The notes: generated from the letters alone by a model not told the origin. A stretch of 17,998 nucleotides of DNA from CAZYTO01 sp964650405 (GCA_964650405.1 CAZYTO010000096.1:1-17998), one strand, 5' to 3'; positions 6,725-14,480 are shown, counted from the first letter of the stretch. Numbers and translations are program-made.

Positions 6725-7510
6725 TCATCTGCGCACGAATCCACCATCCCATCGGGGATGGAACCCAGCAACGCGCTCAGCGCGCCGCCTTCCGCCGCGC
6801 GCGTTCCATGGCCGTGACGGCCTCTTCGGCGATGCGCCGGAGCTTCGCCAAGTGCGTCTTTCCCTGCGTCTCGACAAGAAAGGCATGGACAGTGTTGCCG
6901 CCTTCCCCGTCCGCCCGGCCAGCTCGTGACAGCGCGCCTCCCAGAAGAGCGGCTCGGCGAATTGCGGCCACTCCTCCCTTGCCGCGCGGCAGGCCGCGAT
7001 GCCGCGATCGAGGTTTCCCTGACCCGTACGCGCTCGATATTCGACGGTTACCTTTCCGAGCTCGAGCAGCAGGTCAGGGTCGCGAGGCCGGGAGGCGAGC
7101 TCCTCGGTCAGCCTCGCGAACTGCTGCCGCAGCGCTGCCTCGGTGCGCCGCTCGCGACGGCAACGGAGGCAGCGGATGGCCATTGATGCGAGGTTGAACC
7201 CAAGCGTCTCGTACCAGTACTTCTGCTCCTTCGCATAGAACGTGAACTTGCTGCGGCACTGCACGCACGTCCGTTCCTCGTCGATGTAGAAGTACATCGG
7301 CACGTTGTGCAGGCGACAGAAGTGCTGCCGATACACGTCGCCACGCACTGCGCCGATTGGCAGTTCAGGGCGATAGTCGGGGTCGTGCTCGAACCAGCGC
7401 AGCTCGCGGCCGTCGTCGAGTCGCCGGGTGCGCTCCACCAGCGGAATCTCGCCGAAGAGAGGGTGGGAATCCACCCGCGGTTTTGGGCGTGGCGGGAAGC
7501 GCTTCTTCAC
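6725..7510 (-). CDS. Zinc-ribbon (zf-trcl type) protein with TPR-like C-terminus, frameshifted near its end
   Basis: As read this is a 261-residue cytosolic protein. Two Cys pairs, CVQC (82-85) and CLRC (114-117), flank FTFYAKEQKYWYETLGF, matching the 'probable zinc-ribbon' zf-trcl domain family, whose function is unknown. Downstream are Arg/Glu/Ala-rich helices resembling TPR units (LLLELGKVTVEYRARTGQGNLD). After about residue 203 the frame becomes Arg/Ser/Pro-rich and implausible, while the next minus frame reads NTVHAFLVETQGKTHLAKL with normal codon use and stops at 6777. One missing G in the run at 6905-6908 (C on the plus strand) would restore a protein of about 244 residues. The start GTG (7510) overlaps the TGA of the glycosyltransferase (7509-7507), implying translational coupling as last gene of the glycan unit. 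Confidence 0.72.
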   Translation of the reverse strand: MKKRFPPRPKPRVDSHPLFGEIPLVERTRRLDDGRELRWFEHDPDYRPELPIGAVRGDVYRQHFCRLHNVPMYFYIDEERTCVQCRSKFTFYAKEQKYWYETLGFNLASMAIRCLRCRRERRTEAALRQQFARLTEELASRPRDPDLLLELGKVTVEYRARTGQGNLDRGIAACRAAREEWPQFAEPLFWEARCHELAGRTGKAATLSMPFLSRRRERRTWRSSGASPKRPSRPWNARGGRRRAERVAGFHPRWDGGFVRR

Positions 7511-8586
7511 GACCGCCCCTCCGTGTTGTCCAGCATCCAGTGCAGCCGGCGGGTGAAGTTCTCGAAGCTGAAGTAGCCGAGGCCGTCGGGGATCTCGTGC
7601 TTGCCGCTGGCGAGGGCGTCGAGGATGCCGACGCGTACCTCGGCGGGGTTGGTCGAGTCGACCAGGGCGCCGAGAAGGCCGCCGAAGAGCGCTTCCCGGC
7701 CGCCGTCGAGCCGGCTCCCCACAACCGGGACGCCGCAGGCCATGGCTTCCAGAAAGACGAAGCCGAAGCCTTCGCCGCGGCTTGGCATGACGTACACGTC
7801 GGCCAGGTTGTAGAGGTCTGCCTTTTCCTCCTCGCGCACCAGGCCGGTGAAGATGATGCGCGAGTGCACGCCGAGAGCGACGGCCTTGCGCGCCAGGCGG
7901 GGGATGTCGTTGCCGCCGCCGGCGATGACGTAGGTAACGTCGTCGTGAACGTGCGCCACGTCCGGGAGCACTTCCAGCACCTCGTCGAAGCCCTTGTAAC
8001 GCTCGGCCGCGACGATGCGGCCGAGGGTCAGCAGCACGCGCCGGTCCTGGAGGTGATAGCGGGCCCGAAGGTGTTCATTCGGCGGCCGGATGCCGTACTC
8101 CTCGGCGTGGATGGCGTTCGGGAGCAGGTGGACGGGGCCGGTATATTCCGACCACCCGGTGAAGCGATCGCCGGTGATCTCGCTGATGGTGACCACGGCA
8201 CGGGCGGCATGGAGGAGGCGGTTCGAGAGCGGATCGCGCAACGGTTTCCACGCTTCGATGCCGTAGACGAAGAGCAACGGGTCGCGCGCCACGAGCCGGG
8301 CGATGGGGAGGAGGTTCACGTGGGCGCAGACGACCAGGTCGAATTTCGTGCGGCGGGTGACTCGTCGCAGGGCGCGCATGTAGGCGAGGCGTCCCTTCGC
8401 GGCCTCGGCGATGAACCGGACGTTGGGAGGGATCGGCCCGAGGTCGCCCGTGACGATGACGCGCGGCACGACGACCACTTCGTCCACGCGCGGATGCGTC
8501 GCCATGGCGGCGATGACGTCGCGGTTGTAGAGAGCGATGCCGCCGTGTCCGCCGTAGGCGTCGGTACAGAGGTGGAGAATCCTCAC
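7507..8586 (-). CDS. GT4-family glycosyltransferase (GT-B fold)
   Basis: This retaining glycosyltransferase has about 359 residues and transfers a sugar from a nucleotide-sugar to an acceptor in glycan synthesis. The N-terminal half starts RILHLCTDAYGGHGGIALYNRD, with the Gly-rich acceptor-side loop of GT4 enzymes. The C-terminal half has LLTLGRIVAAERYKGFDE and the E-x7-E motif in GEGFGFVFLEAMACGVPVV (Glu 274 and 282 counted from the upstream TTG), which contacts the sugar-nucleotide. A TTG at 8592 is possible, but the GTG at 8586 puts the GAGG ribosome site 8 bases upstream and gives the usual family N-terminus, so it is chosen. It follows the AsnB-type gene by about 10 bases and overlaps the zinc-ribbon gene. 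Donor and acceptor are not predictable; a role in polysaccharide assembly is inferred from WecA and AsnB in the same unit. Confidence 0.9.
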   Translation of the reverse strand: MRILHLCTDAYGGHGGIALYNRDVIAAMATHPRVDEVVVVPRVIVTGDLGPIPPNVRFIAEAAKGRLAYMRALRRVTRRTKFDLVVCAHVNLLPIARLVARDPLLFVYGIEAWKPLRDPLSNRLLHAARAVVTISEITGDRFTGWSEYTGPVHLLPNAIHAEEYGIRPPNEHLRARYHLQDRRVLLTLGRIVAAERYKGFDEVLEVLPDVAHVHDDVTYVIAGGGNDIPRLARKAVALGVHSRIIFTGLVREEEKADLYNLADVYVMPSRGEGFGFVFLEAMACGVPVVGSRLDGGREALFGGLLGALVDSTNPAEVRVGILDALASGKHEIPDGLGYFSFENFTRRLHWMLDNTEGRS

Positions 8587-8596
8587 CGCCAATGCC

Positions 8597-10336
8597 TCAC
8601 GACCACCGCTCCCATACCAGGCGCGCCCAGCTCCGGGCGCGCGTGCTGGTGCCGTCGGGTGGAAGGTCCATCCACCGCCCGAGCGGGATGGTGAAGCCCG
8701 TCTTCTTTCGGTTCCGCAGGTAGTCGGGGAGGGGCGTGCGCGGACAGCGCGCGAAGTGATCCTTGCTGGCGGTTCCTTCGGTGATGATCAGCGGCGCGAT
8801 CTGGCGCAGCAGCGTGGCATCGACGAGCGGTGTGCGGACTTCGAGGGAGTGGGCCATGCTAGCCCAGTCGGTGTCGCGCAGGAGCTGATTGCGCAGGTAG
8901 AGCGATGCTTCGAGCGTGGCGATGCGGCCGAATTCCGTCCGCGGGTCCGGGTGGAGGTAGCTGTCGATGTGCTCGACGAGGGCCAGCGCCTCCAGCCCTT
9001 TCGCCGCCTCAGGCGGCAGCTCCTCGGGGAGGAAGAGGCCGCGCTTCAGGTAATACGCGCCGGCGACGTCCCTCCCGAAGCGGGCCAGGGCCAGCGCTTT
9101 CGGATGGCGGGTGACGGCGGCGATGGCCCGGCTGGCGGCCGGCACCCGGGCCACGCGCTGGAAGCGCGGGATGTCACGGAAGGAGGCATAGCTGCCGAGG
9201 ATCTCGTCGCCGCCGATTCCGGAGACGGCCACTTTGAGCTTCTGTTCGGCCGCCGCCTTGCTGACGAACCAGGTGTTGGCGCCATCGATGGTCGGCTGGT
9301 CCATGGCGTCGAAGAACCGGGGGAGGTCGGCCAGGAACTCGTCGCGCGTCACCAGGCGGGTGGTGTGCTCGAGACGGCGGTCGCGGGCGAAGCGCTCGGC
9401 GAGCGGCGCCTCGTTTTCGTCTCCTGACGAGCCTTCGAACGTCACGGTGACGCATCGCGGCGGCTGTTGAGCTTCGTCGGCCAGCGCGGCCAGGGTGGTC
9501 GAGTCGATGCCGCCGGAAAGGAAGGCGCCGACGGGGACGTCGGAGACGAGGTGATCGCGGAGGGACTCGGTGACGATCTCCCGCATGAGGATGCTGGGCT
9601 CGACGAGCCTGGCCGCGGCGCGCTGGTCGCAGCCGCGCTCGAAGCTCCAGGCCACCGAGGTGTAGCGGCGTGCCGGCGAGCGGCCGCCGGCATCCACGAA
9701 GAAGGACGTTCCCGCCTCGACGGCGCGGATGTTCGAATAAATCGTCAGCGGCTCGGGGACGCTGCCGAGGAGAAAGAAGCCGGCGGCGCCGGCGGCGTCG
9801 CGCGTCCGCGGAATGCGCGGGCTGGCCAGCAGCGCCTTGACGGTCGAGGCGCAACGGAGCGTCGCTCCGTCGTCGGCGACGTAGAGGGGTTTGATGCCGT
9901 ACGGGTCACGGGCCACGAAGAGGCGCTGCTCCCGCGAGTCCCAGATGGCGAACGAGAACATGCCTCGCAGGAGCTCGACCATCGACTCCCCGTAGCGGCG
10001 GTAGAGCTGGAGGAGCACTTCCGTGTCGGAGGAGGAATGGAAGCGGGCACCGTAGAGGATGAGGCGTGCCCGCAGCTCGCGGTGGTTGTAGATCTCGCCG
10101 TTGAAGACGATGGTCAGCTCGCCCTCGACGTCGTGCAGCGGCTGGGTGCCTTCGTCAGTCAGGTCGATGATGGCCAGGCGGCGGCTGCCGAGGCCCACCC
10201 GCCCGTCGCGGGAGAGCCAGATCGCGCCCGCGTCCGGGCCGCGCGGCCGCATGCGCTCGGTGATCGCTTCCAGTTCCGCGCGGTCCAGGGGCGGCGCGGA
10301 GTCGCGATAGGCGAATAAGGCTGTGATCCCGCACAT
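8597..10336 (-). CDS. asnB: Glutamine-hydrolysing asparagine synthase-type amidotransferase
   Basis: The 579-residue enzyme carries both AsnB domains. In the N-terminal class II glutaminase, Cys2 follows the start Met directly (MCGITALF) and FNGEIYNH (78-85) and RDPYGIKPLY (153-162) complete the site. In the C-terminal ATP-pyrophosphatase synthetase domain, SGGIDS (274-279) is the PP-loop and SGIGGDE (372-378) the second nucleotide motif. AsnB uses glutamine, ATP and aspartate to make asparagine. Copies inside polysaccharide clusters often amidate sugar carboxylates instead (WbpS-like), so either reaction is possible here. The end is intact (KTGFTIPLGRW near the C-terminus, as in the family). 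The start ATG lies 2 bases after the wecA stop, so the two are certainly co-translated. The gene symbol reflects family, not proven substrate. Confidence 0.93.
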   Translation of the reverse strand: MCGITALFAYRDSAPPLDRAELEAITERMRPRGPDAGAIWLSRDGRVGLGSRRLAIIDLTDEGTQPLHDVEGELTIVFNGEIYNHRELRARLILYGARFHSSSDTEVLLQLYRRYGESMVELLRGMFSFAIWDSREQRLFVARDPYGIKPLYVADDGATLRCASTVKALLASPRIPRTRDAAGAAGFFLLGSVPEPLTIYSNIRAVEAGTSFFVDAGGRSPARRYTSVAWSFERGCDQRAAARLVEPSILMREIVTESLRDHLVSDVPVGAFLSGGIDSTTLAALADEAQQPPRCVTVTFEGSSGDENEAPLAERFARDRRLEHTTRLVTRDEFLADLPRFFDAMDQPTIDGANTWFVSKAAAEQKLKVAVSGIGGDEILGSYASFRDIPRFQRVARVPAASRAIAAVTRHPKALALARFGRDVAGAYYLKRGLFLPEELPPEAAKGLEALALVEHIDSYLHPDPRTEFGRIATLEASLYLRNQLLRDTDWASMAHSLEVRTPLVDATLLRQIAPLIITEGTASKDHFARCPRTPLPDYLRNRKKTGFTIPLGRWMDLPPDGTSTRARSWARLVWERWS

Positions 10337-10338
10337 CG

Positions 10339-11436
10339 TCAGGCCGCCGTCGGTTCGTGCTCGTTTGGGTCGCGGCGGAACCAGTAACGGAAGAAGATCA
10401 TGCCCACCACCCCGGCGATGCCGGCCGTGTAGCCGTAGATCCTCGTTTCGGGGCTGACCGTCATGACTGCGGAAATGGCGAACAGCAGCGACACGACCCA
10501 GATCGAGGCGATGGCCTTGCCGGTGCTCCCGTACTTCTCGATGAGGATGTGATGGATGTGCTGGCGGTCGGCGTTGAACATGCGGCCCACCCGGCCGATC
10601 AGCCTCTCCTCATGCTCGCTGAAACGGTGCGTCATGACCAGCAGGGTATCGATCACGGGAAGGGCCAGGGCCAGCATCGGTCCGCCGATGGCCAGGACCA
10701 CCGGGCCCTTGGCGGGGCGGGCGATGGAGACAGCGGCCAGGAGCAAGCCGATGAACATGCTGCCTGTGTCGCCCATGAAGATCTTGGCCGGCGGTTTGTT
10801 CCAGGGATAGAAGCCGATGAGGCTTCCGCCGAGAGCGGCCATGATCACCAGCGAAAAGAGGTCCAGGCGCAGGAAGGCGATGGTGGCGAAGGCCATGGCC
10901 ACCGTGATGGCTACGACCGTGGCCAGAGAATCCATGCCGTCGATGAAGTTGAAGGCGTTGATGACACCCACGATCCAGATGATGGAGATGAGCCAGCCGA
11001 CGTAGCCGAGGGTAATGGAGAAGCCAGCGAGGGAGATGCTGTCGAAGCGGAAGCCGAACGCGACGAGGAGGAGCGCGGCCGAGAACTGCACGGCGAACTT
11101 CCGGGGGGCATCGGCGCCGACGATGTCGTCGTAGACGCCGAGGCCGATGACGAGCGAGCCCGCCGCCAGCAGGGCGCAGAGCGAGGTGATGTTCTTCGAG
11201 ACCAGCGCCGCCGCCCGCGGAATGGCCGCCAGGAGGAGGAGGGGAAAGCCGAAACCGAAGATGATGGCCAGCCCGCCGAGCCGCGGCGTGTCGGTGGCGT
11301 GGATCCGCCGCTCGTCGCCCGGCCGGTCGAACAAGCCGGCGCGCACCGCCGCCTGCCGCACCACATACGTCGCTCCGTACGCGGTAAGGCCGCTGCACAA
11401 CAGGAGGACGGCCAGGGGCACGAGAGCTTCCATCAT
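10339..11436 (-). CDS. wecA: Undecaprenyl-phosphate sugar-1-phosphate transferase (WecA/TagO type)
   Basis: This polytopic membrane protein has about 365 residues and belongs to the MraY/WecA family. The enzymes move GlcNAc-1-P (or a similar sugar phosphate) from UDP-sugar to undecaprenyl phosphate on the cytoplasmic face and so start O-antigen, ECA, teichoic acid or other lipid-linked glycans. Visible motifs: RRIHATDTPRLGG (43-55), VYDD (101-104), NAFNFIDGMD (160-169), MGDTGS (221-226) and the HIHH motif in RQHIHHILI (291-299) that distinguishes WecA/TagO from MraY. The frame is open to 11523, but the extra sequence is encoded by the heptad array, so ATG 11436 (or the adjacent 11433) is chosen; no strong Shine-Dalgarno precedes it. 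It is the first gene of the wecA-asnB-GT4-zinc-ribbon unit. Confidence 0.92.
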   Translation of the reverse strand: MMEALVPLAVLLLCSGLTAYGATYVVRQAAVRAGLFDRPGDERRIHATDTPRLGGLAIIFGFGFPLLLLAAIPRAAALVSKNITSLCALLAAGSLVIGLGVYDDIVGADAPRKFAVQFSAALLLVAFGFRFDSISLAGFSITLGYVGWLISIIWIVGVINAFNFIDGMDSLATVVAITVAMAFATIAFLRLDLFSLVIMAALGGSLIGFYPWNKPPAKIFMGDTGSMFIGLLLAAVSIARPAKGPVVLAIGGPMLALALPVIDTLLVMTHRFSEHEERLIGRVGRMFNADRQHIHHILIEKYGSTGKAIASIWVVSLLFAISAVMTVSPETRIYGYTAGIAGVVGMIFFRYWFRRDPNEHEPTAA

Positions 11437-11458
11437 CGACCCATTGGAAGGATAGCAG

Positions 11459-11583
11459 GAGAGTGCCGAGTGCTGAGTGCCGAGTGCCGAGACGGCGTGC
11501 CGTGCCGAGAAATGGCATCTCATTCCTCATGCCTCATGCCCGGCTCGGCACTCAGCACTCGGCACCCGGCACCCGGCACTCTC
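11459..11583. repeat. Inverted heptad array (GAGTGCC / CTCGGCA units) between phosphatase and wecA
   Basis: The left arm has GAGTGCC at 11461, GAGTGCT at 11468, GAGTGCC at 11475 and 11482. The right arm has CTCGGCA at 11544, CTCAGCA at 11551, CTCGGCA at 11558, CCCGGCA at 11565 and 11572. The right arm is nearly the reverse complement of the left over about 30 bases. Between them is a third heptad series, CTCATTC, CTCATGC, CTCATGC (11519-11539). The element fills the 153-bp gap downstream of the phosphatase stop (11592-11590) and upstream of wecA. A folded transcript would have a long stem that could end or process the phosphatase message. It lacks a T-tract. Confidence 0.85.
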
Positions 11584-11589
11584 TTCTCG

Positions 11590-14052
11590 CTACTCCGCCG
11601 CTACCACGACGAGAGTGAGGTCGTCGGCCAGGTTGCCGCCGGTGAAGCCGGTGATGGCGCCGGCGATGGCGGCCTGCAGGGCGTCGGCGGGGAGGAAGCG
11701 GTTGTCGGCGATGACGGAAGCGAGGCGCTCTTCGCCGAACTCTTCTTCGCCGCGCCTCGCTTCGGACGCGCCGTCGGTAAAGAGAACGAGGCGGTCGCCG
11801 CGGCCCAGAGTGACGGTGCCGCCGCCGTGGGCCTCGTCACGGAAGAGGCGGCAGAGGGCCGGCCCGCCGGTGGTGAGACGCTCGACGGTGCCGTCGTCGC
11901 GCACGAGGATGGGCGGATTGTGGCCGGCGTTGCTGTAGGCGAAGGTGCGCGAGGCGGCGTCCACGACGCCGTAGAAGAAGGTGATGAACGTGCCGCCGGC
12001 GAGGTTGTTGGCCACGACGCGCTTGACGCGTTCGCAGAGCTGGGCCGGGCCGAGGTCGGACGCCGCCGTGGCCTTCACCGCCGCCTGCAGGTTGGCCATG
12101 AGCAACGCGGCGGGCATGCCCTTGCCGGCCACGTCGGCGATGCAGACGGCCACGCGGCCGTCGCCCAGGGCGATGGTGTCGAAGTAATCGCCGCCGACGC
12201 TGCGTGCCGGCTGCCACATGCCGCTGATGCCGAAGCCGTCGAGCTTCGGGAAGTGCTTCGGCAGGAGGATCTGCTGCATGGCTCGGGCCTGGGCGAAGTC
12301 GGCTTCCTCCGAGCGCAGGCGGTCGTTCTCGATGCCGAGGGCGATCTGCTGGGCGGCGGCGGCCAGGAACTGCAGGTCGTCCGTGCCGAACTCCTGGTCG
12401 GAGAGCCGCCCGCCGAGGGCCATGAATCCGAGCGTGTCGCCATGGGCGCGTAGGGGCAGGACCAGCGAAGTACCGAGGCGGCGCAGCGCAGGAGCGTTCT
12501 CGGGATCGATCTCCGGAAGCTCGGCGATGGGAATCTGCACGCGGCCGAGGAGCTCGTCGGCGATGCCCACCTTGGCGGCGGCCACGTAGTGGCTCTCGCT
12601 GCGAAGGGCGAGGAGCGCGAAACGGTTCTGGACGGCCCGCTGCAACTGCTCGGCGGCCTTCTGCAGGAAGGTCTGCAGGTCGCTGACGCCGATGGCGCTG
12701 CTGATGTTGCGCAGGGCCAGGGCGAAGTCGCGCCGCTCCCGGAAGAGATTGCGGTCGACCATCTGCTGCAGCCGGTTGCGGAGGGGGATGGCGATCAGGC
12801 CGACGACGATCGTCGAGCCGACGATCATGGTCTGGCTCTTCACCGCGGTGAACTTGACGACCAGCGTGCCGATGCCGGCCACGAGGGCGACGTAGATACC
12901 GAAGACGACCGCGGAGAGGATCGAGTAAAGGACCGTCCGGCGGATGATGACGTCGATGTTCATCAGCCGGTACTTGAGGATGGCGAAGGCGAAGGAGAGC
13001 GGGATGAGCAGGTAGCCCAGCTTGCCGATGACTTCGGGAAGCATGATGACGAGGCTGGGAACCGTGAGGCCCAGGCCGAACGTCAGGAGGAGCTGGAAGC
13101 CCCCGCCGAGGACGGCCAGCAGCACCCGGATCCCCACCGCGATCATCGTTCCCCAGAGCGGCCACTTCACCTGCTGCCGCTCTTCGACGCTGCTCTCGCG
13201 GTAGCTGCGGTACAGCGCGATGAAGGTGGCCAGGGGATACGCGGCAAAGGAGACGATGACCGCGAAGACCGCCAACATGGCTCCCACGGTGAAGAAGACC
13301 GGCAACGCGGCTTTGTCCTGAAACTGCGCCGCGCCGATCGCGAAAACCAGGACGAGCGTGACGACTGTGAAGACGGAAGCGAACGGGCGCTCCACGATGC
13401 CTTCGCGCCAGCCGCGCCTGCGAATCGACAGAACCGTGCGAATGACGGCGGTGAGCGCGCAAAGGCCCAGGGCGATGGCCAGGATCGTGGCGTAGGTCCC
13501 GCCCGGCGCGGTCTTCTGGACGCGCAGGTGCATGAGGCCGGACATCGCGGCAAAGGCCAGCGTGGTGATGACCACGAGCAGGACGGGGTAGCCGTAGATC
13601 CACAGCCAGAGCGTCTGGCCTCGGGCCAGAACCGGGCGCCGTTTCGGAAAGACCAGGGCGAGGTGCAGCACGAGGGGAGCGAAGAACACGCCGGCTGCGG
13701 CGAAGAAGAGGGCCGGAGCGAGCTGGTTGAGCGTCTCCTGCGGCGTGGAGATGCCCCGCGAAACGGCGGACTCGACCTGCATGAGCGACCCGTTCGTGAA
13801 GGTCGCCGCCGCGCAGAGCGTCATGATGAAGAAGATCACCGCGCGCACGTCGCGCGGCCGCCGCCAGTACACGAAGAAGCCGATCCCCAGAAAGACCAAG
13901 GCCACGGCGCAGGTGACGCCGAAGAGTCCCAGGAAGGCGGGAACCTCGACGGGTGACGCCATCCGGACGCCGACGTCGCGCTGCCGTCCGCCGCGGTCGG
14001 CCGCGCGCGATTTGATCTGTGGGCGGGTCCCGGTAACGGACCCGCTCGGCAA
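11590..14052 (-). CDS. Membrane GAF/PP2C (SpoIIE-type) serine phosphatase, main reading frame
   Basis: This frame encodes most of a large signalling phosphatase. From ~30 residues in (MASPVEVPAF) come about eight or more hydrophobic helices, with cytoplasmic basic loops, to roughly residue 400. A GAF domain follows (ALRNISSAIGVSDLQTFLQKA to IALGIENDRL). The C-terminal SpoIIE/PP2C domain shows its metal-binding sites GGDYFD, DVAGKGMPAAL, FTDGASEA and the final NLADDLTL. SpoIIE-type phosphatases dephosphorylate serine on anti-sigma-factor antagonists, so a partner-switching role is likely; no antagonist or kinase is in the window. The first ~30 residues from TTG 14052 are out of family register, and a single-base frameshift near 13985-14010 separates this frame from its PDZ N-terminus (14001-14350). 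If translated alone it would start at ATG 13962 (about 790 residues). Confidence 0.88.
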   Translation of the reverse strand: MPSGSVTGTRPQIKSRAADRGGRQRDVGVRMASPVEVPAFLGLFGVTCAVALVFLGIGFFVYWRRPRDVRAVIFFIMTLCAAATFTNGSLMQVESAVSRGISTPQETLNQLAPALFFAAAGVFFAPLVLHLALVFPKRRPVLARGQTLWLWIYGYPVLLVVITTLAFAAMSGLMHLRVQKTAPGGTYATILAIALGLCALTAVIRTVLSIRRRGWREGIVERPFASVFTVVTLVLVFAIGAAQFQDKAALPVFFTVGAMLAVFAVIVSFAAYPLATFIALYRSYRESSVEERQQVKWPLWGTMIAVGIRVLLAVLGGGFQLLLTFGLGLTVPSLVIMLPEVIGKLGYLLIPLSFAFAILKYRLMNIDVIIRRTVLYSILSAVVFGIYVALVAGIGTLVVKFTAVKSQTMIVGSTIVVGLIAIPLRNRLQQMVDRNLFRERRDFALALRNISSAIGVSDLQTFLQKAAEQLQRAVQNRFALLALRSESHYVAAAKVGIADELLGRVQIPIAELPEIDPENAPALRRLGTSLVLPLRAHGDTLGFMALGGRLSDQEFGTDDLQFLAAAAQQIALGIENDRLRSEEADFAQARAMQQILLPKHFPKLDGFGISGMWQPARSVGGDYFDTIALGDGRVAVCIADVAGKGMPAALLMANLQAAVKATAASDLGPAQLCERVKRVVANNLAGGTFITFFYGVVDAASRTFAYSNAGHNPPILVRDDGTVERLTTGGPALCRLFRDEAHGGGTVTLGRGDRLVLFTDGASEARRGEEEFGEERLASVIADNRFLPADALQAAIAGAITGFTGGNLADDLTLVVVAAE

Positions 14053-14350
14053 GCGCGCGGATGCGATCCTCTTCCTCGAGTGGAATCCCGTCGATGGACA
14101 GCACCCGGTCGCCGCGCAGGATCCCCGCCGTCTCGGCCGGACCGCCGGGATAGAGGACGAACACGCTGCCCGGGGAGAACGTCGAGACGGGCTTGGCAGC
14201 GCCCTTCACCTTGACGACCGCGAAGTACGAAACGCCGGTCCATCCCGCTTGCCCGATCATCCGCAGCCGCCACACGACGTAGACGGAGGTGATGATCAGC
14301 ACGAGCAGAGCCGCGGCGGCGCCTGCCAGACGGCGTTGGAGGACGGACAT
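14001..14350 (-). CDS. N-terminal TM + PDZ segment of the SpoIIE-type phosphatase (other frame)
   Basis: From ATG 14350 the frame reads a basic start (MSVLQRRLAG), one transmembrane helix (AAAALLVLIITSVYVVWRL, about 11-29) and a short PDZ-like domain with VLYPGGPAETAGILRGDRVLSIDG (about 64-87) and a helix (EDRIRALAERVRY). PDZ domains of this type bind peptide C-termini or sense ligands on the outer side of the membrane. After about residue 117 the frame turns Arg/Pro-rich and nonsensical, while the +1-shifted frame continues RGGRQRDVGVRM, the expected last PDZ strand, into the phosphatase. So this is almost certainly the 5' end of the 11590-14052 gene, split by one extra or two missing bases. 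The intact protein would have about 920 residues. The end coordinate is my estimate of the shift point. Confidence 0.8.
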
Positions 14351-14393
14351 GTTCGCCCATTCTGCTACGGCTGGGGGCGGGCGGGGTTATTTC

Positions 14394-14480
14394 GAGAGTG
14401 CTGAGTGCCGAGTGCTGAGCAATCCTGAATCTCGGCACTCGGCACTCAGCACCCAGAACTCCTTCAGCGTCAGCACTCAG
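14394..14480. repeat. Inverted heptad array (GAGTGCC family) between divergent phosphatase and ETF-QO
   Basis: The left arm has AGAGTGC at 14395, TGAGTGC at 14402, CGAGTGC at 14409 and TGAGCAA at 14416. The right arm has CTCGGCA at 14431 and 14438, CTCAGCA at 14445 and CCCAGAA at 14452. About 24 bases on each side are complementary with two mismatches around a loop of about 10 bases (14421-14430). Degenerate leftovers (CAGCACTCAG) continue to 14480. The unit is the same family as the array at 11459-11583, so the phosphatase gene is bracketed by related elements. Confidence 0.85.

Noticed and set aside
8597..8760. Possible frameshift at the asnB C-terminus (Arg-rich last ~25 residues)
   Set aside because: The family motif KTGFTIPLGRW is still in frame close to the end, and the stop leads correctly into the glycosyltransferase start, so no shift is needed.
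11459..11583. CRISPR array
   Set aside because: The repeat unit is 7 bp with no spacers, the copies are degenerate, and no cas genes are present.
10357..12453. 698-residue plus-strand open frame spanning the wecA and phosphatase regions
   Set aside because: It runs antisense through two motif-rich genes and the repeat array, with acidic and His-rich low-complexity sequence and no domain.
12589..13956. 455-residue plus-strand open frame opposite the phosphatase
   Set aside because: Charged, repetitive antisense frame; the minus strand shows membrane helices and a GAF domain in good codon usage.
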